Part shown: piece by piece, positions 26,988-34,309 of the stretch
How the letters are laid out: every line of letters begins with the position of its first letter
How positions within the stretch are numbered: position 1 is the stretch's first letter
Made by a program: the position numbers and the translations under genes
Assembly: GCA_902798365.1 (NCBI GenBank)
Contig: CADBWP010000020.1
Coordinates: 1 to 64,000, forward strand
Direction of reading: 5' to 3'
DNA length: 64,000 bases
Source: an uncultured Ruminococcus sp.
GTDB lineage: Bacteria > Bacillota > Clostridia > Oscillospirales > Acutalibacteraceae
The notes under the pieces: model-generated
What the model saw: only the letters and a program-made list of their open reading frames with translations
Database searches by the model: none
Told to the model about the DNA's origin: nothing

Positions 26988-27632
26988 ATGGCTTATTTAG
27001 AGTATGGTAAGATTGATAAAAAAACCGAAAAAAGGCTGCAAAAGCTTTTAAGAAAAAATTTCAGAAGCTACTGGCGCAAGAAAAGGGTTTTCGACATCAT
27101 AGTGACCTCTATCCTGCTTGTGCTGCTTATTGTTCCCATGGGCTTGGTTGCGATTATGATCTTTATAGACGATCCCCACGGCAACCCGTTTTATAAGCAG
27201 GTCAGAATAGGACGACACGGCAAAGAGTTTCAGATGTTCAAGTTCCGCACCATGTACAAGGACGCCGACAAGCGCAAGCAAGAGCTTATGGAGCAGAACG
27301 AAATGGACGGTCCCGTGTTCAAAATACTGAGAAAGCTCTCGGTTGACGAGCTGCCCCAGCTTTTCAACGTGTTTTTGGGCAACATGAGCCTTGTGGGTCC
27401 GCGTCCGCCTCTCCCCAGCGAGGTAAGCGAGTATTCCGACTATCACAAGCTGCGCCTCATTGTTACCCCCGGTATCACCTGCGACTGGCAGATAGCCCAC
27501 AACCGCAACGATATCGCGTTTGAAACATGGGTTGAGATGGATCTTAACTACATTGAAAACAGGACTGCCCTGGGCGACCTTAAAATTATATTTATGACTC
27601 CCTTTACAATGATGACAGCGACAGGACGCTGA
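26988..27632 (+). CDS. Undecaprenyl-phosphate sugar phosphotransferase with an internal deletion
   Basis: 214 residues, bacterial sugar transferase family (single-membrane-domain polyprenyl-phosphate phosphotransferase). One N-terminal membrane helix (about 35-58), 'QVRIGRHGKEFQMFKFRTM', then 'SVDELPQLFNVFLGNMSLVGPRPP' and 'GITCDWQI'. These enzymes start repeat-unit synthesis by loading a sugar phosphate on undecaprenyl phosphate. Between 'GPVFK' (about residues 108-112) and 'LRKLSVDELPQL' the usual segment of about 12 residues of the type K.DPRITR.G.F is absent, in frame. That segment is near the active site, so activity is uncertain. It is the only initiating transferase in the locus. Confidence 0.85.
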   Translation: MAYLEYGKIDKKTEKRLQKLLRKNFRSYWRKKRVFDIIVTSILLVLLIVPMGLVAIMIFIDDPHGNPFYKQVRIGRHGKEFQMFKFRTMYKDADKRKQELMEQNEMDGPVFKILRKLSVDELPQLFNVFLGNMSLVGPRPPLPSEVSEYSDYHKLRLIVTPGITCDWQIAHNRNDIAFETWVEMDLNYIENRTALGDLKIIFMTPFTMMTATGR

Positions 27633-27645
27633 GTTATACTGCCTT

Positions 27646-28689
27646 ATGGATACTAAAAAAACAGCTTTACTGGCGGGAAGCAAAACAATCCGCCAGAACC
27701 TTACCGAGTATCTGTCGCGGCGTTACGAGCTTACAGAAGCGGAAAACTGCACCCGCGCGCACGCACAGGCGCTTGAAAATCTGTCCTCTCTCAACATGCT
27801 GTTCATCGGCATTTCGTCGTCTTACCGAGAGGAAAAGAAGCTGCTCGACCTTTTGTTCCGCGACGGCGTCACCAACAAAATACCGGTCGTGGTGTTTACC
27901 GATTCGCCTGACCCAAGCACGGAAAAGCGCGTTTATTCGCTGGGTGCGGCGGACTATATCACCATGCCCTTCGACACGGAGCTTACAGACATCAAGCTTA
28001 ACAGCCTGAGCGCACGCAGCATTTACTGGAGCGAGCTTGAAAACAAAAGCATGACGCTTATGCGCGAGGCGATGGAAAACCACCAGCACACCATAGACTT
28101 TTTGGCAAGCGTTATCGAGGCGCGCAACCTTGAAAACGGCGAGCACGTCGGCCGCGTAAAAAACTACACCAAGGTGCTGGCACAGCAGATAATGCATGAT
28201 TATCCCGAGCTTGGGCTCGACGCCGAGCAGGTTTATCTTATAACCGCCGCCAGCGCCGTGCACGACATCGGCAAAATAATGATACGCGACGATGTGCTGC
28301 TAAAGCCCGACCGCCTCACCCCCGAGGAAACCGAGTACATGAAGACCCACACGGTGCACGGCTGTATTCTGCTCAATAAAATGAAGGACGTGCTGTTTGA
28401 CGACTTTTACAAGGTCAGCTACGACATCTGCCGCTATCACCACGAGCGCGACGACGGCAGCGGCTATCCCGACCGGCTCAGGGGAGAGGAGATACCCCTT
28501 TCCGCACGCATAGTGTCGGTTGCCGACTGCTACGACGCCCTTACCGCCAGACGCGCCTACAAGGATCCGTTCCCTCCCGACACGGCGTTTGACATGATAA
28601 TCAACGGCGAATGCGGAGCCTTTGACAAAAGGATACTCGCGTCGTTCAAGCGCTGCAAGGCGCGCCTTAAAAAATGTACAAGACAATAA
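27646..28689 (+). CDS. Degenerate receiver plus HD-GYP phosphodiesterase
   Basis: 347 residues. The N-terminal ~120 residues have a receiver-like fold, but the phospho-acceptor position in 'LNMLFIGISSS' is a glycine (about residue 55) and the usual Lys before 'PFD' is Met ('TMPFDTE'), so it is unlikely to be phosphorylated. The C-terminal HD-GYP domain looks intact: 'VHDIGKIMI' (His206-Asp207), 'MKTHTVHG', 'YHHERDDGSGYP' (GYP at 273-275) and 'VADCYDALTARRAYK'. HD-GYP domains cleave c-di-GMP. Placed at the end of the exopolysaccharide operon, it probably removes a second messenger sensed there, for example by the Wzz-GGDEF protein. Confidence 0.87.
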   Translation: MDTKKTALLAGSKTIRQNLTEYLSRRYELTEAENCTRAHAQALENLSSLNMLFIGISSSYREEKKLLDLLFRDGVTNKIPVVVFTDSPDPSTEKRVYSLGAADYITMPFDTELTDIKLNSLSARSIYWSELENKSMTLMREAMENHQHTIDFLASVIEARNLENGEHVGRVKNYTKVLAQQIMHDYPELGLDAEQVYLITAASAVHDIGKIMIRDDVLLKPDRLTPEETEYMKTHTVHGCILLNKMKDVLFDDFYKVSYDICRYHHERDDGSGYPDRLRGEEIPLSARIVSVADCYDALTARRAYKDPFPPDTAFDMIINGECGAFDKRILASFKRCKARLKKCTRQ

Positions 28690-28692
28690 TAC

Positions 28693-28718
28693 GAACCGGG
28701 CACAGCGCCCGGTTCTTT
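28693..28718 (+). terminator. Terminator after the exopolysaccharide operon
   Basis: GAACCGGGC (28693-28701) pairs with GCCCGGTTC (28707-28715), followed by TTT. It separates the HD-GYP gene from the transporter gene. Confidence 0.65.
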
Positions 28719-28747
28719 GTCACAAAAAAACAAGAAGGATGACAGCA

Positions 28748-29659
28748 ATGCGAAAAAGTTATATTTACGCATGCATAACCGTGCTCATTTGGGCGACCCT
28801 CGCCACCGTGGTCAAGCTTGTGCTGAGCGATATCCCCGATTTTGAGGCGCTTGCCGTCAGCGGCGCGTTCGCCTTTGTGTTTTTGCTGATCATCAATATC
28901 ATCAACGGCTCAATAAAACAAATGAAGGCTTACAGAATAAAGGACTACCTTATGATGTCCGGGCTGGGCTTTTTGGGGCTGTTTATGTATTCCGCGCTTT
29001 ATTACTACGGCATAGGCGTTCTCGGCTCTCAGGAGGCGTGCATACTCAACTATCTGTGGCCTGTTATGATAGTGCTTTTCGCCTGCATTATCCTGAAAGA
29101 AAAGCTTACGGTCAAAAAAATCATCGCCATGGCGCTGTCCTTTGCCGGAATTGTTGTTCTCACAATGGGCTCGGGCGGCGAGGCGTCGGGCAACAGGCTT
29201 TTGGGCATAGCCGCCTGCGTTGCCGCCGCGATATGCTACGGCTTGTTTTCGGTGCTCAACAAAAAGCACAGCCTTGACCAGGGCGTGACCATGATGTGGA
29301 TATGGCTGACCGTTACGGTTTGCTCTGCCGTTGCCGGGCTTATATTTGAAAAATGGCAGCCCGTTACGGGACTGCAATGGGCAGGGCTTGCATGGCTGGG
29401 AATTGTCGTAAACGCCGTTGCCTATCTGCTGTGGGCAATCGCGCTCAAGCAGGCAAAGGATTCGGCAGGCATAGCAAACCTCGCGTACCTTGTGCCGTTT
29501 CTGTCTGTGATACTCTCTGCCGTGGTGCTTAAGGAACAGCTCACGATAAACGCCGCCGTTGCCGTCGTGCTTATTATCGGCGGAATAGTTCTGCAAAGCA
29601 TAGGCGGAAGGAAAAAGCCGTCAAGGGCTGAAAAATCGGACGCAAAGCGACGCGATTAA
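28748..29659 (+). CDS. DMT-family (EamA) transporter
   Basis: 303 residues, ten predicted membrane helices in two EamA repeats ('ITVLIWATLATVVKLVLSDI' at the start and 'GLAWLGIVVNAVAYLLWAIALK' in the second). Drug/metabolite transporter family; typical substrates are small metabolites or amino acids exported from the cell. I chose ATG 28748 because AAGAAGG lies before it; the longer open frame from 28622 overlaps the HD-GYP gene. It stands alone between a terminator and the tRNA genes. Substrate unknown. Confidence 0.87.
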   Translation: MRKSYIYACITVLIWATLATVVKLVLSDIPDFEALAVSGAFAFVFLLIINIINGSIKQMKAYRIKDYLMMSGLGFLGLFMYSALYYYGIGVLGSQEACILNYLWPVMIVLFACIILKEKLTVKKIIAMALSFAGIVVLTMGSGGEASGNRLLGIAACVAAAICYGLFSVLNKKHSLDQGVTMMWIWLTVTVCSAVAGLIFEKWQPVTGLQWAGLAWLGIVVNAVAYLLWAIALKQAKDSAGIANLAYLVPFLSVILSAVVLKEQLTINAAVAVVLIIGGIVLQSIGGRKKPSRAEKSDAKRRD

Positions 29660-29723
29660 GGTGGTTGCGGCGTCTGTGAACAATTATCGCAGAGCGTTTA
29701 TCAACGAAATTTCCAATTTGGTA

Positions 29724-29752
29724 TTGACAAACCTTTGTTGATATGTTACAAT
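29724..29752 (+). promoter_or_regulatory. Promoter of the tRNA-Ser genes
   Basis: TTGACA (29724-29729), a 17-base spacer, and TACAAT (29747-29752), 26 bases upstream of the first tRNA. Confidence 0.75.
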
Positions 29753-29777
29753 ACAAATTGCTGACAGGGCATGTTAC

Positions 29778-29866
29778 GGAGAGATGTCCGAGTGGTTTAA
29801 GGAGCTAGTCTTGAAAACTAGTGATCCCGCAAGGGACCAAGGGTTCGAATCCCTTTCTCTCCGCCA
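29778..29866 (+). tRNA. tRNA-Ser (UGA)
   Basis: Cloverleaf with acceptor GGAGAGA/TCTCTCC, anticodon stem CTAGT/ACTAG and loop CTTGAAA (anticodon TGA), a long variable arm (GATCCCGCAAGGGACC) typical of serine tRNA, T-loop TTCGAAT and encoded CCA at 29864-29866. Confidence 0.95.
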
Positions 29867-29897
29867 TAAATAACAATCAATCTAATTTACCATATAC

Positions 29898-29990
29898 GGA
29901 GGATTACTCAAGTGGTGAAGAGGCTCCCCTGCTAAGGGAGTAGGTCGTCTAAAACACGGCGCGAGGGTTCAAATCCCTTGTCCTCCGCCA
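29898..29990 (+). tRNA. tRNA-Ser (GCU)
   Basis: Acceptor GGAGGAT/GTCCTCC, anticodon stem CTCCC/GGGAG with loop CTGCTAA (anticodon GCT), long variable arm, T-loop TTCAAAT and encoded CCA at 29988-29990. Its 3' end from 29977 plus the terminator is exactly duplicated at 30194. Confidence 0.94.
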
Positions 29991-30256
29991 AAAAAGTCCG
30001 GCTCGGTTTTGAGTCGGACTTTTTTTCGGGTTTCCGATACTTTCCCGAGGACAAGGGATTTGAAGGCGACCGTGCCCGCCGCAGGCGGGTAAAAACGTTC
30101 CGGGGGAACGTTATTAGGGAGAGCGTTATACAATGCTCGCGCACAAAACACGCCGCATCAGGCGAAGGTGAAGCTTTCGTAAAAACTAACGTACTTGTCC
30201 TCCGCCAAAAAAGTCCGGCTCGGTTTTGAGTCGGACTTTTTTTCGGGTTTCCGATA
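29977..30256 (+). repeat. 63-bp direct repeat of a tRNA-Ser 3' end flanking a hairpin-rich insert
   Basis: The sequence 29977-30039 (last 14 bases of tRNA-Ser GCU including CCA, then its terminator) is repeated exactly at 30194-30256. The 154-base interval starts with an inverted copy of the tRNA T-arm region (30047-30064 is the reverse complement of 29968-29985) and holds perfect short hairpins: CCCGCC-GCA-GGCGGG (30075-30089), AACGTTCC-GGG-GGAACGTT (30094-30112), GAGCGTT-ATAC-AATGCTC (30121-30138), CGCC-GCATCA-GGCG (30151-30164). It has no credible gene. It looks like an attachment-site duplication or a decayed small element. Confidence 0.8.
29995..30027 (+). terminator. Terminator of the tRNA-Ser operon
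   Basis: AGTCCG-GCTC and GAG-T-CGGACT form a hairpin followed by seven T residues. An identical copy lies at 30212-30244. Confidence 0.8.
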
Positions 30257-30331
30257 TTTTTTCAGCCTGATTTTAAAACCGCTTTTTCAAGGGATTTGAC
30301 ATAGTATTACGAATTTATATTTTACAGGATC

Positions 30332-30367
30332 AAAAACGGGACTGCGCGTCGGCACAGTCCCGTTTTT
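30332..30367. terminator. Bidirectional terminator near 30350
   Basis: AAAACGGGACTG (30333-30344) pairs with CAGTCCCGTTTT (30355-30366), T-tracts on both strands. It ends the minus-strand ABC operon that stops at 30398. Confidence 0.75.
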
Positions 30368-30397
30368 CAAATATTATTCGTTTATTATATGCTGCGG

Positions 30398-32104
30398 TCA
30401 GAAAAGGCTTTTCTCCGCTTTTTTTACCGAGATCTTGTTCACCGCTGCGGCGACCGCAAGAATAACAAGCGCAATGGCTGCGGAGCCGATCGCTCCTATC
30501 AGCGTTATGCTTATTCCGTTGAGCATTACCGCCGAAATATCAATTGCAGACGATGCGATAATTGCCGCAAACAGGGCGAGATACGCTACAAAGCCGATCA
30601 CAATAGCGACAATGTTTATCCAGCCCAGCTTTCTCGACAGCTCGGTTTCGCTGTCCCAGTTGAATACGGGCTTTTTGGCGTTGTTCATCAGCATACAGTT
30701 TATGATAATAGAATTGCACAGATAGCTGACAAGCGCGCCGAACAAAAATACCCAGCAGTTTGCCGCCGAAACAATTCCCGTTGCCGTGCATACAATTCCC
30801 AAAATGATAATGTACGCCACGCTGCCGAGGGAGCATATCAGCATAGAAAAGTTGCGCTTGCTTCTGTAGTAATCGCCGAAGACTATCGGCATCGAACGCA
30901 GCATGTTAAAGCTGTCGCCCTCGCGCGAAAATGCGGTAACGGGCAGAATGTTGAAGCCGCAGGCAAAGCAGGACGCCGTAATGCCGAGCAGCAGAGCGCA
31001 TGTGAGCAGAGCGCCCGTGTCGGGAGAATACTTTACAATGCTGAAAAACGAGCCTTTGCCTAAAATCATCGGCAAAACAAAAAGCACCGGCCAGATAAAC
31101 GTCATGGCAAAGCCGTAAATCAGGTATGCGGGGTTTCTGCGCGCATTTTTGGCTTCATATGATGTAAGAGCCTTAAGCGCGCTTGTCTGCTTTATGCCGT
31201 CAAGGTCGCCTTTGCCGACAGCTTTGTTGCTTTTGCCTGTGTTCTGCATCGAAAGCGCCGAATACATATAAAACAGCTTGATAACCACCAAAGCCAGCAA
31301 AATTACGGCAGCGGTAACGGCGAGGCTTATCAGGAGCCCCAAAACATTGCCGTCAAACATAAAGCTGCTCATAAAAGAGACGTTGGGAAAGCCGTTCGAC
31401 AACGAAGCCACGGAGGACAAAATGCCGAGTGCGGCGCTTCCCGAATCGCCTCTTAAGGTGTTGCTCGCAAAAACATAAGCCAATGTCAGCGCCAGGGTGA
31501 ACACGCCGCCGAGAACCAGCGTAACGTCGCGGTTTCTTATAAAGCCGAACAAGCGGAACACCACCACTATGATAAGCGCGGCAACAGCCAGGCCGGTTAC
31601 CGGGATCAGCACGCTCGAAAGCACCGTGCCTATTATATATGTCGCTCCCATGCCTGCATTGAAGCCAAGCCCGAGAAGGGTGGAATTGACAAGTACAAGG
31701 CTGAGTATCACGGGAAACTTAAGGGATACCACCAGCTTGGCGGTCACTATCTGTCCTGCCGAAAAGGGCATGGGCAGAAGAACGGGAAGATCGTCGGCGG
31801 TGTATAGCACCGTGACGATGTTTTTTATGGAAAGCACAAGGGTCAGCAGCAGCAGTATCATCATAAGTGACTTTGCAAAATCCTGCAACGCTATATACGG
31901 CGCTATAAAAGGCTCAACAAAGTAAGCCGTCACCGCCAGGGCTCCGGTTAAAAATACCAGACCCACGGCAGCCATGATCTTTGCCGCCTTGGGCGAGATG
32001 AGCGCTTCGCTGCTGCCTATGGACGCTTTGCCGTTACATTTTTCCAAAACAGAAATAAGCTTTAATACCTTTGAAAGCTTACCTGTTGCTTTTTTATTAT
32101 TCAT
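30398..32104 (-). CDS. ABC transporter permease, ABC-2-like
   Basis: 568 residues with about 12 membrane helices. 'TADDLPVLLPMPFSAGQIVTAKLVV' near residues 105-130 is the pattern of the large ABC-2-like permeases (putative ABC exporters of Firmicutes). It overlaps the preceding 111-residue membrane protein gene by eight bases, and the ATP-binding subunit lies just upstream (32446-33180), so the three form one exporter operon. Substrate unknown; neither cargo nor two-component genes lie beside it. Confidence 0.8.
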   Translation of the reverse strand: MNNKKATGKLSKVLKLISVLEKCNGKASIGSSEALISPKAAKIMAAVGLVFLTGALAVTAYFVEPFIAPYIALQDFAKSLMMILLLLTLVLSIKNIVTVLYTADDLPVLLPMPFSAGQIVTAKLVVSLKFPVILSLVLVNSTLLGLGFNAGMGATYIIGTVLSSVLIPVTGLAVAALIIVVVFRLFGFIRNRDVTLVLGGVFTLALTLAYVFASNTLRGDSGSAALGILSSVASLSNGFPNVSFMSSFMFDGNVLGLLISLAVTAAVILLALVVIKLFYMYSALSMQNTGKSNKAVGKGDLDGIKQTSALKALTSYEAKNARRNPAYLIYGFAMTFIWPVLFVLPMILGKGSFFSIVKYSPDTGALLTCALLLGITASCFACGFNILPVTAFSREGDSFNMLRSMPIVFGDYYRSKRNFSMLICSLGSVAYIIILGIVCTATGIVSAANCWVFLFGALVSYLCNSIIINCMLMNNAKKPVFNWDSETELSRKLGWINIVAIVIGFVAYLALFAAIIASSAIDISAVMLNGISITLIGAIGSAAIALVILAVAAAVNKISVKKAEKSLF

Positions 32105-32432
32105 CGTCGGTCATATTCTTGCATTTTGCTGCAATTATAAAGTAAACTATAACCATAACGATAAGAATACCCCAAATAACGACACGGAAGGGGAAGGTGT
32201 CCTCGACGATCTTTTGATTTTCCAAAACCCTTAAAACACCCTGTCCCGTGATGCACAGTCCGGCTAAAATACTCAGTACCGCGTTTATCAGCTTATAGGT
32301 GCGTGCGCCCTTGTTTGAATAATCCGCGATCTTTCTTTCCTCACTTGCCGAAACCTTTCCGGTAAGAAAAATTTTAACGCCGTAAAAAATGGCGAAAACT
32401 CCCATAAATGCGTAAACAATTGACCAAACCAT
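32097..32432 (-). CDS. Small membrane protein of the ABC exporter operon
   Basis: 111 residues with three hydrophobic segments (about 1-24, 50-70 and 82-104) and a charged acidic end. No family recognised with confidence. AGGAGG precedes the start. It is sandwiched between the ATPase and permease genes (13-base gap and 8-base overlap), so it is probably an accessory of that transporter. Confidence 0.72.
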   Translation of the reverse strand: MVWSIVYAFMGVFAIFYGVKIFLTGKVSASEERKIADYSNKGARTYKLINAVLSILAGLCITGQGVLRVLENQKIVEDTFPFRVVIWGILIVMVIVYFIIAAKCKNMTDDE

Positions 32433-32445
32433 TATAATCCTCCTG

Positions 32446-33180
32446 TTAATCTTTTGTTTCTGTTAATTCAAGGAATATGTTTTCCAAAGACGCCTGCGAC
32501 TTGTGGGTCGCCTTAAGCTCTTCAAGAGTGCCGTTGTATAAAAGCTCTCCGCTTTTGATGATGCATATCTCGTCGCAAAGCTTTTCCGCCACCTCAAGCA
32601 CGTGGGTGGAGAAAAATACGGAATTGCCCTTTGACACGTGCTCGCGCATCATCTGCTTAAGCTCAAACGCCGACTGCGGGTCAAGTCCCGTCAGGGGCTC
32701 GTCGAGGATCCAAACGGACGGATTGTGTATAAGCGCACCCATCACCATTATCTTCTGCCTCATTCCGTGAGAATACGACAGTATCGAGTTTTTGAGCGAG
32801 TCATATATACCGAAGCGTTTGGCATAGTCCTCAATAAATGCGGCTCTGCCCTGTGCAGGTGCGTCATAAATATCCGCCATGAAATTCAGATACTCAATGC
32901 CGCTCAGCCGCAGAAAATGGTCGGGGCTGTCGGAAACATAGCCAAACTGCAGCTTTGCCTTTTTTCCGTCCTTGGCAATATCAAGCCCGTTTATGCTTAT
33001 GGAACCGCTTGTAGGCTTTATAACGCCGGTTATCGCCTTGATGGTGGTGGATTTACCCGCACCGTTGTGGCCGATAAAGCCGGTGATGGCGCCGTCCTTT
33101 GCGGTAAACGATATGTTGTTTACAACGGTTTTATCACCGTACTTCTTGGTGAAGTTTTGCACACAAATCAGACTGATCAT
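32446..33180 (-). CDS. ABC transporter ATP-binding protein
   Basis: 244 residues. Walker A 'GHNGAGKSTTIKAI' (about residues 38-51), signature 'LSYSHGMRQKIMV' (degenerate LSGGQ as in many ABC-2 exporters), Walker B 'SVWILDEPLTGLDP' and H-loop 'STHVLEV'. The start is uncertain: the ATG at 33180 directly abuts AAAGGAG, leaving almost no spacer, whereas the frame is open to 33267 without a ribosome site. The next in-frame start codon is a GTG at about 33162. First gene of the exporter operon. Confidence 0.9.
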   Translation of the reverse strand: MISLICVQNFTKKYGDKTVVNNISFTAKDGAITGFIGHNGAGKSTTIKAITGVIKPTSGSISINGLDIAKDGKKAKLQFGYVSDSPDHFLRLSGIEYLNFMADIYDAPAQGRAAFIEDYAKRFGIYDSLKNSILSYSHGMRQKIMVMGALIHNPSVWILDEPLTGLDPQSAFELKQMMREHVSKGNSVFFSTHVLEVAEKLCDEICIIKSGELLYNGTLEELKATHKSQASLENIFLELTETKD

Positions 33181-33257
33181 CTCCTTTCTTTTTTGTATTA
33201 TATCAAAGAGAACCCAAAAAAGCAAGTGGATATGTGCACAAAAATCTGTTATCCCGA

Positions 33258-33302
33258 CCAAAAACACGCCCTGCGTATCTTGTTCATACGCGGGGCGTGT
33301 TG
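33258..33302 (-). terminator. Terminator downstream of the six-helix membrane protein
   Basis: ACACGCCCTGCGTAT pairs with ATACGCGGGGCGTGT (33264-33300); on the minus strand it is followed by TTTTTGG. Confidence 0.75.
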
Positions 33303-33326
33303 CAATCAGCTTTTAACCGAATGTGT

Positions 33327-33998
33327 TCAGTTTTTGTTCAGCATTTTTTTGGCGCTGTGAAGATAGTTGAGGTAGAGTATATACTGCGCGACCGACAGAA
33401 CCATCGAAGCAATTGACAATGCGATCACAAGGACTCTGTTGAAGTCATTGTCGCGGAACACGCGAATAACAAACAGATCGATTATATACAGGGTATAGAC
33501 CATGCTGATCAGTCTGATGATAAGGGCGCCCTTTCGCACCATATCGGGTTCATGGCAGTTTGCAGACATATTCATAATGCCCATCACAGAGAAAATGACA
33601 ACTGCAAGGTGAGATACCTCGCTAAGCACGTTGAAAACCGTGCACAGCCAGCCGAGAAAGCCTGTCTGGTTAACTAAAATATTGGCGGCAAAAGAAAGAA
33701 TAAAGCCGATGATTATGCAGTAGAGCGCTTTTTTGAAGTAGTCATCATCCTTTGACGCCTGAGAATATCCTATGATACCCATGATAGCGCTGACTACGAT
33801 AAGCACGCCTGCGGCAATGCCTAAAATAATCATGGGGATAGATGTCGCCGCAAAAACCACGTCGTTATCATCCAAGTACGACGAATACGATACGACAGCT
33901 AAAATACCTGCTACACCGGTGGCGAGCGCTGCTATCAAAGAAAGGATTTCGGCGCTGAATATTTTTCTTACGCCTTTTGCTGCATTGGGAAATTTCAT
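33327..33998 (-). CDS. Uncharacterised six-helix membrane protein (paralog of 59563-60246)
   Basis: 223 residues with about six membrane helices and no family I recognise. It is clearly paralogous to the 227-residue protein at 59563. Matching segments are 'GYSQASKDDDYFKKAL' versus 'GYTRAAKDEPEFKKAV', 'GIMNMSANCHEPDMVRKG' versus 'GIVNISAGCDRTDMVDRG', and 'YILYLNYLHSAKKM' versus 'YVLYILYLKQSVKM'. The conserved cysteine and Asp-Met pair lie in a cytoplasmic or extracellular loop. Here it is monocistronic (GGAGAG ribosome site, terminator behind). The paralog is coupled to a SpoIIE phosphatase, hinting at signal sensing. Confidence 0.75.
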   Translation of the reverse strand: MKFPNAAKGVRKIFSAEILSLIAALATGVAGILAVVSYSSYLDDNDVVFAATSIPMIILGIAAGVLIVVSAIMGIIGYSQASKDDDYFKKALYCIIIGFILSFAANILVNQTGFLGWLCTVFNVLSEVSHLAVVIFSVMGIMNMSANCHEPDMVRKGALIIRLISMVYTLYIIDLFVIRVFRDNDFNRVLVIALSIASMVLSVAQYILYLNYLHSAKKMLNKN

Positions 33999-34229
33999 AT
34001 TTTTCTCTCCTTAAGTTATTTTATAATAAAACAGAAGCTGACGAACAGATACTGTTTATTACCGTTGTCAAAACTGCCTGTAATAACAGATATAATAATA
34101 ACACAAAAACTATAAAAAATCAATTAAATTCTTCTAACGAATTATAAAAATTCCAAAACACTACCGTAATAATCTGACGGTATTTCGATTGTATGACGGT
34201 GATTGGCAGGGGAGACCCATCCGACAGCG

Positions 34230-34262
34230 TAAAACAATAAGGGAGCCCGCGAGAGGCTCCCT
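34230..34262 (-). terminator. Terminator of the flavin oxidoreductase operon
   Basis: GGGAGCC (34241-34247) pairs with GGCTCCC (34255-34261); minus-strand T-rich tail TTATTGTTTT. The remainder of 33999-34309 is AT-rich and holds no visible gene. Confidence 0.65.
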
Positions 34263-34309
34263 TAAAAATGAAATGAATTTTTTGTATGAATGTGATCGTC
34301 TGTAGCTGC

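Noticed and set aside
29932..30144. Minus-strand ORF reading ...EDKGFEPSRRVLDDLLP across the tRNA-Ser gene
   Set aside because: This is the well-known artefact of translating the complement of a tRNA 3' half; it covers the tRNA, its terminator and the hairpin insert.
30040..30193. Integron attC-like cassette between the tRNA repeats
   Set aside because: The hairpins lack the attC core motifs and no integrase is present; an att scar or structured insert is more likely.
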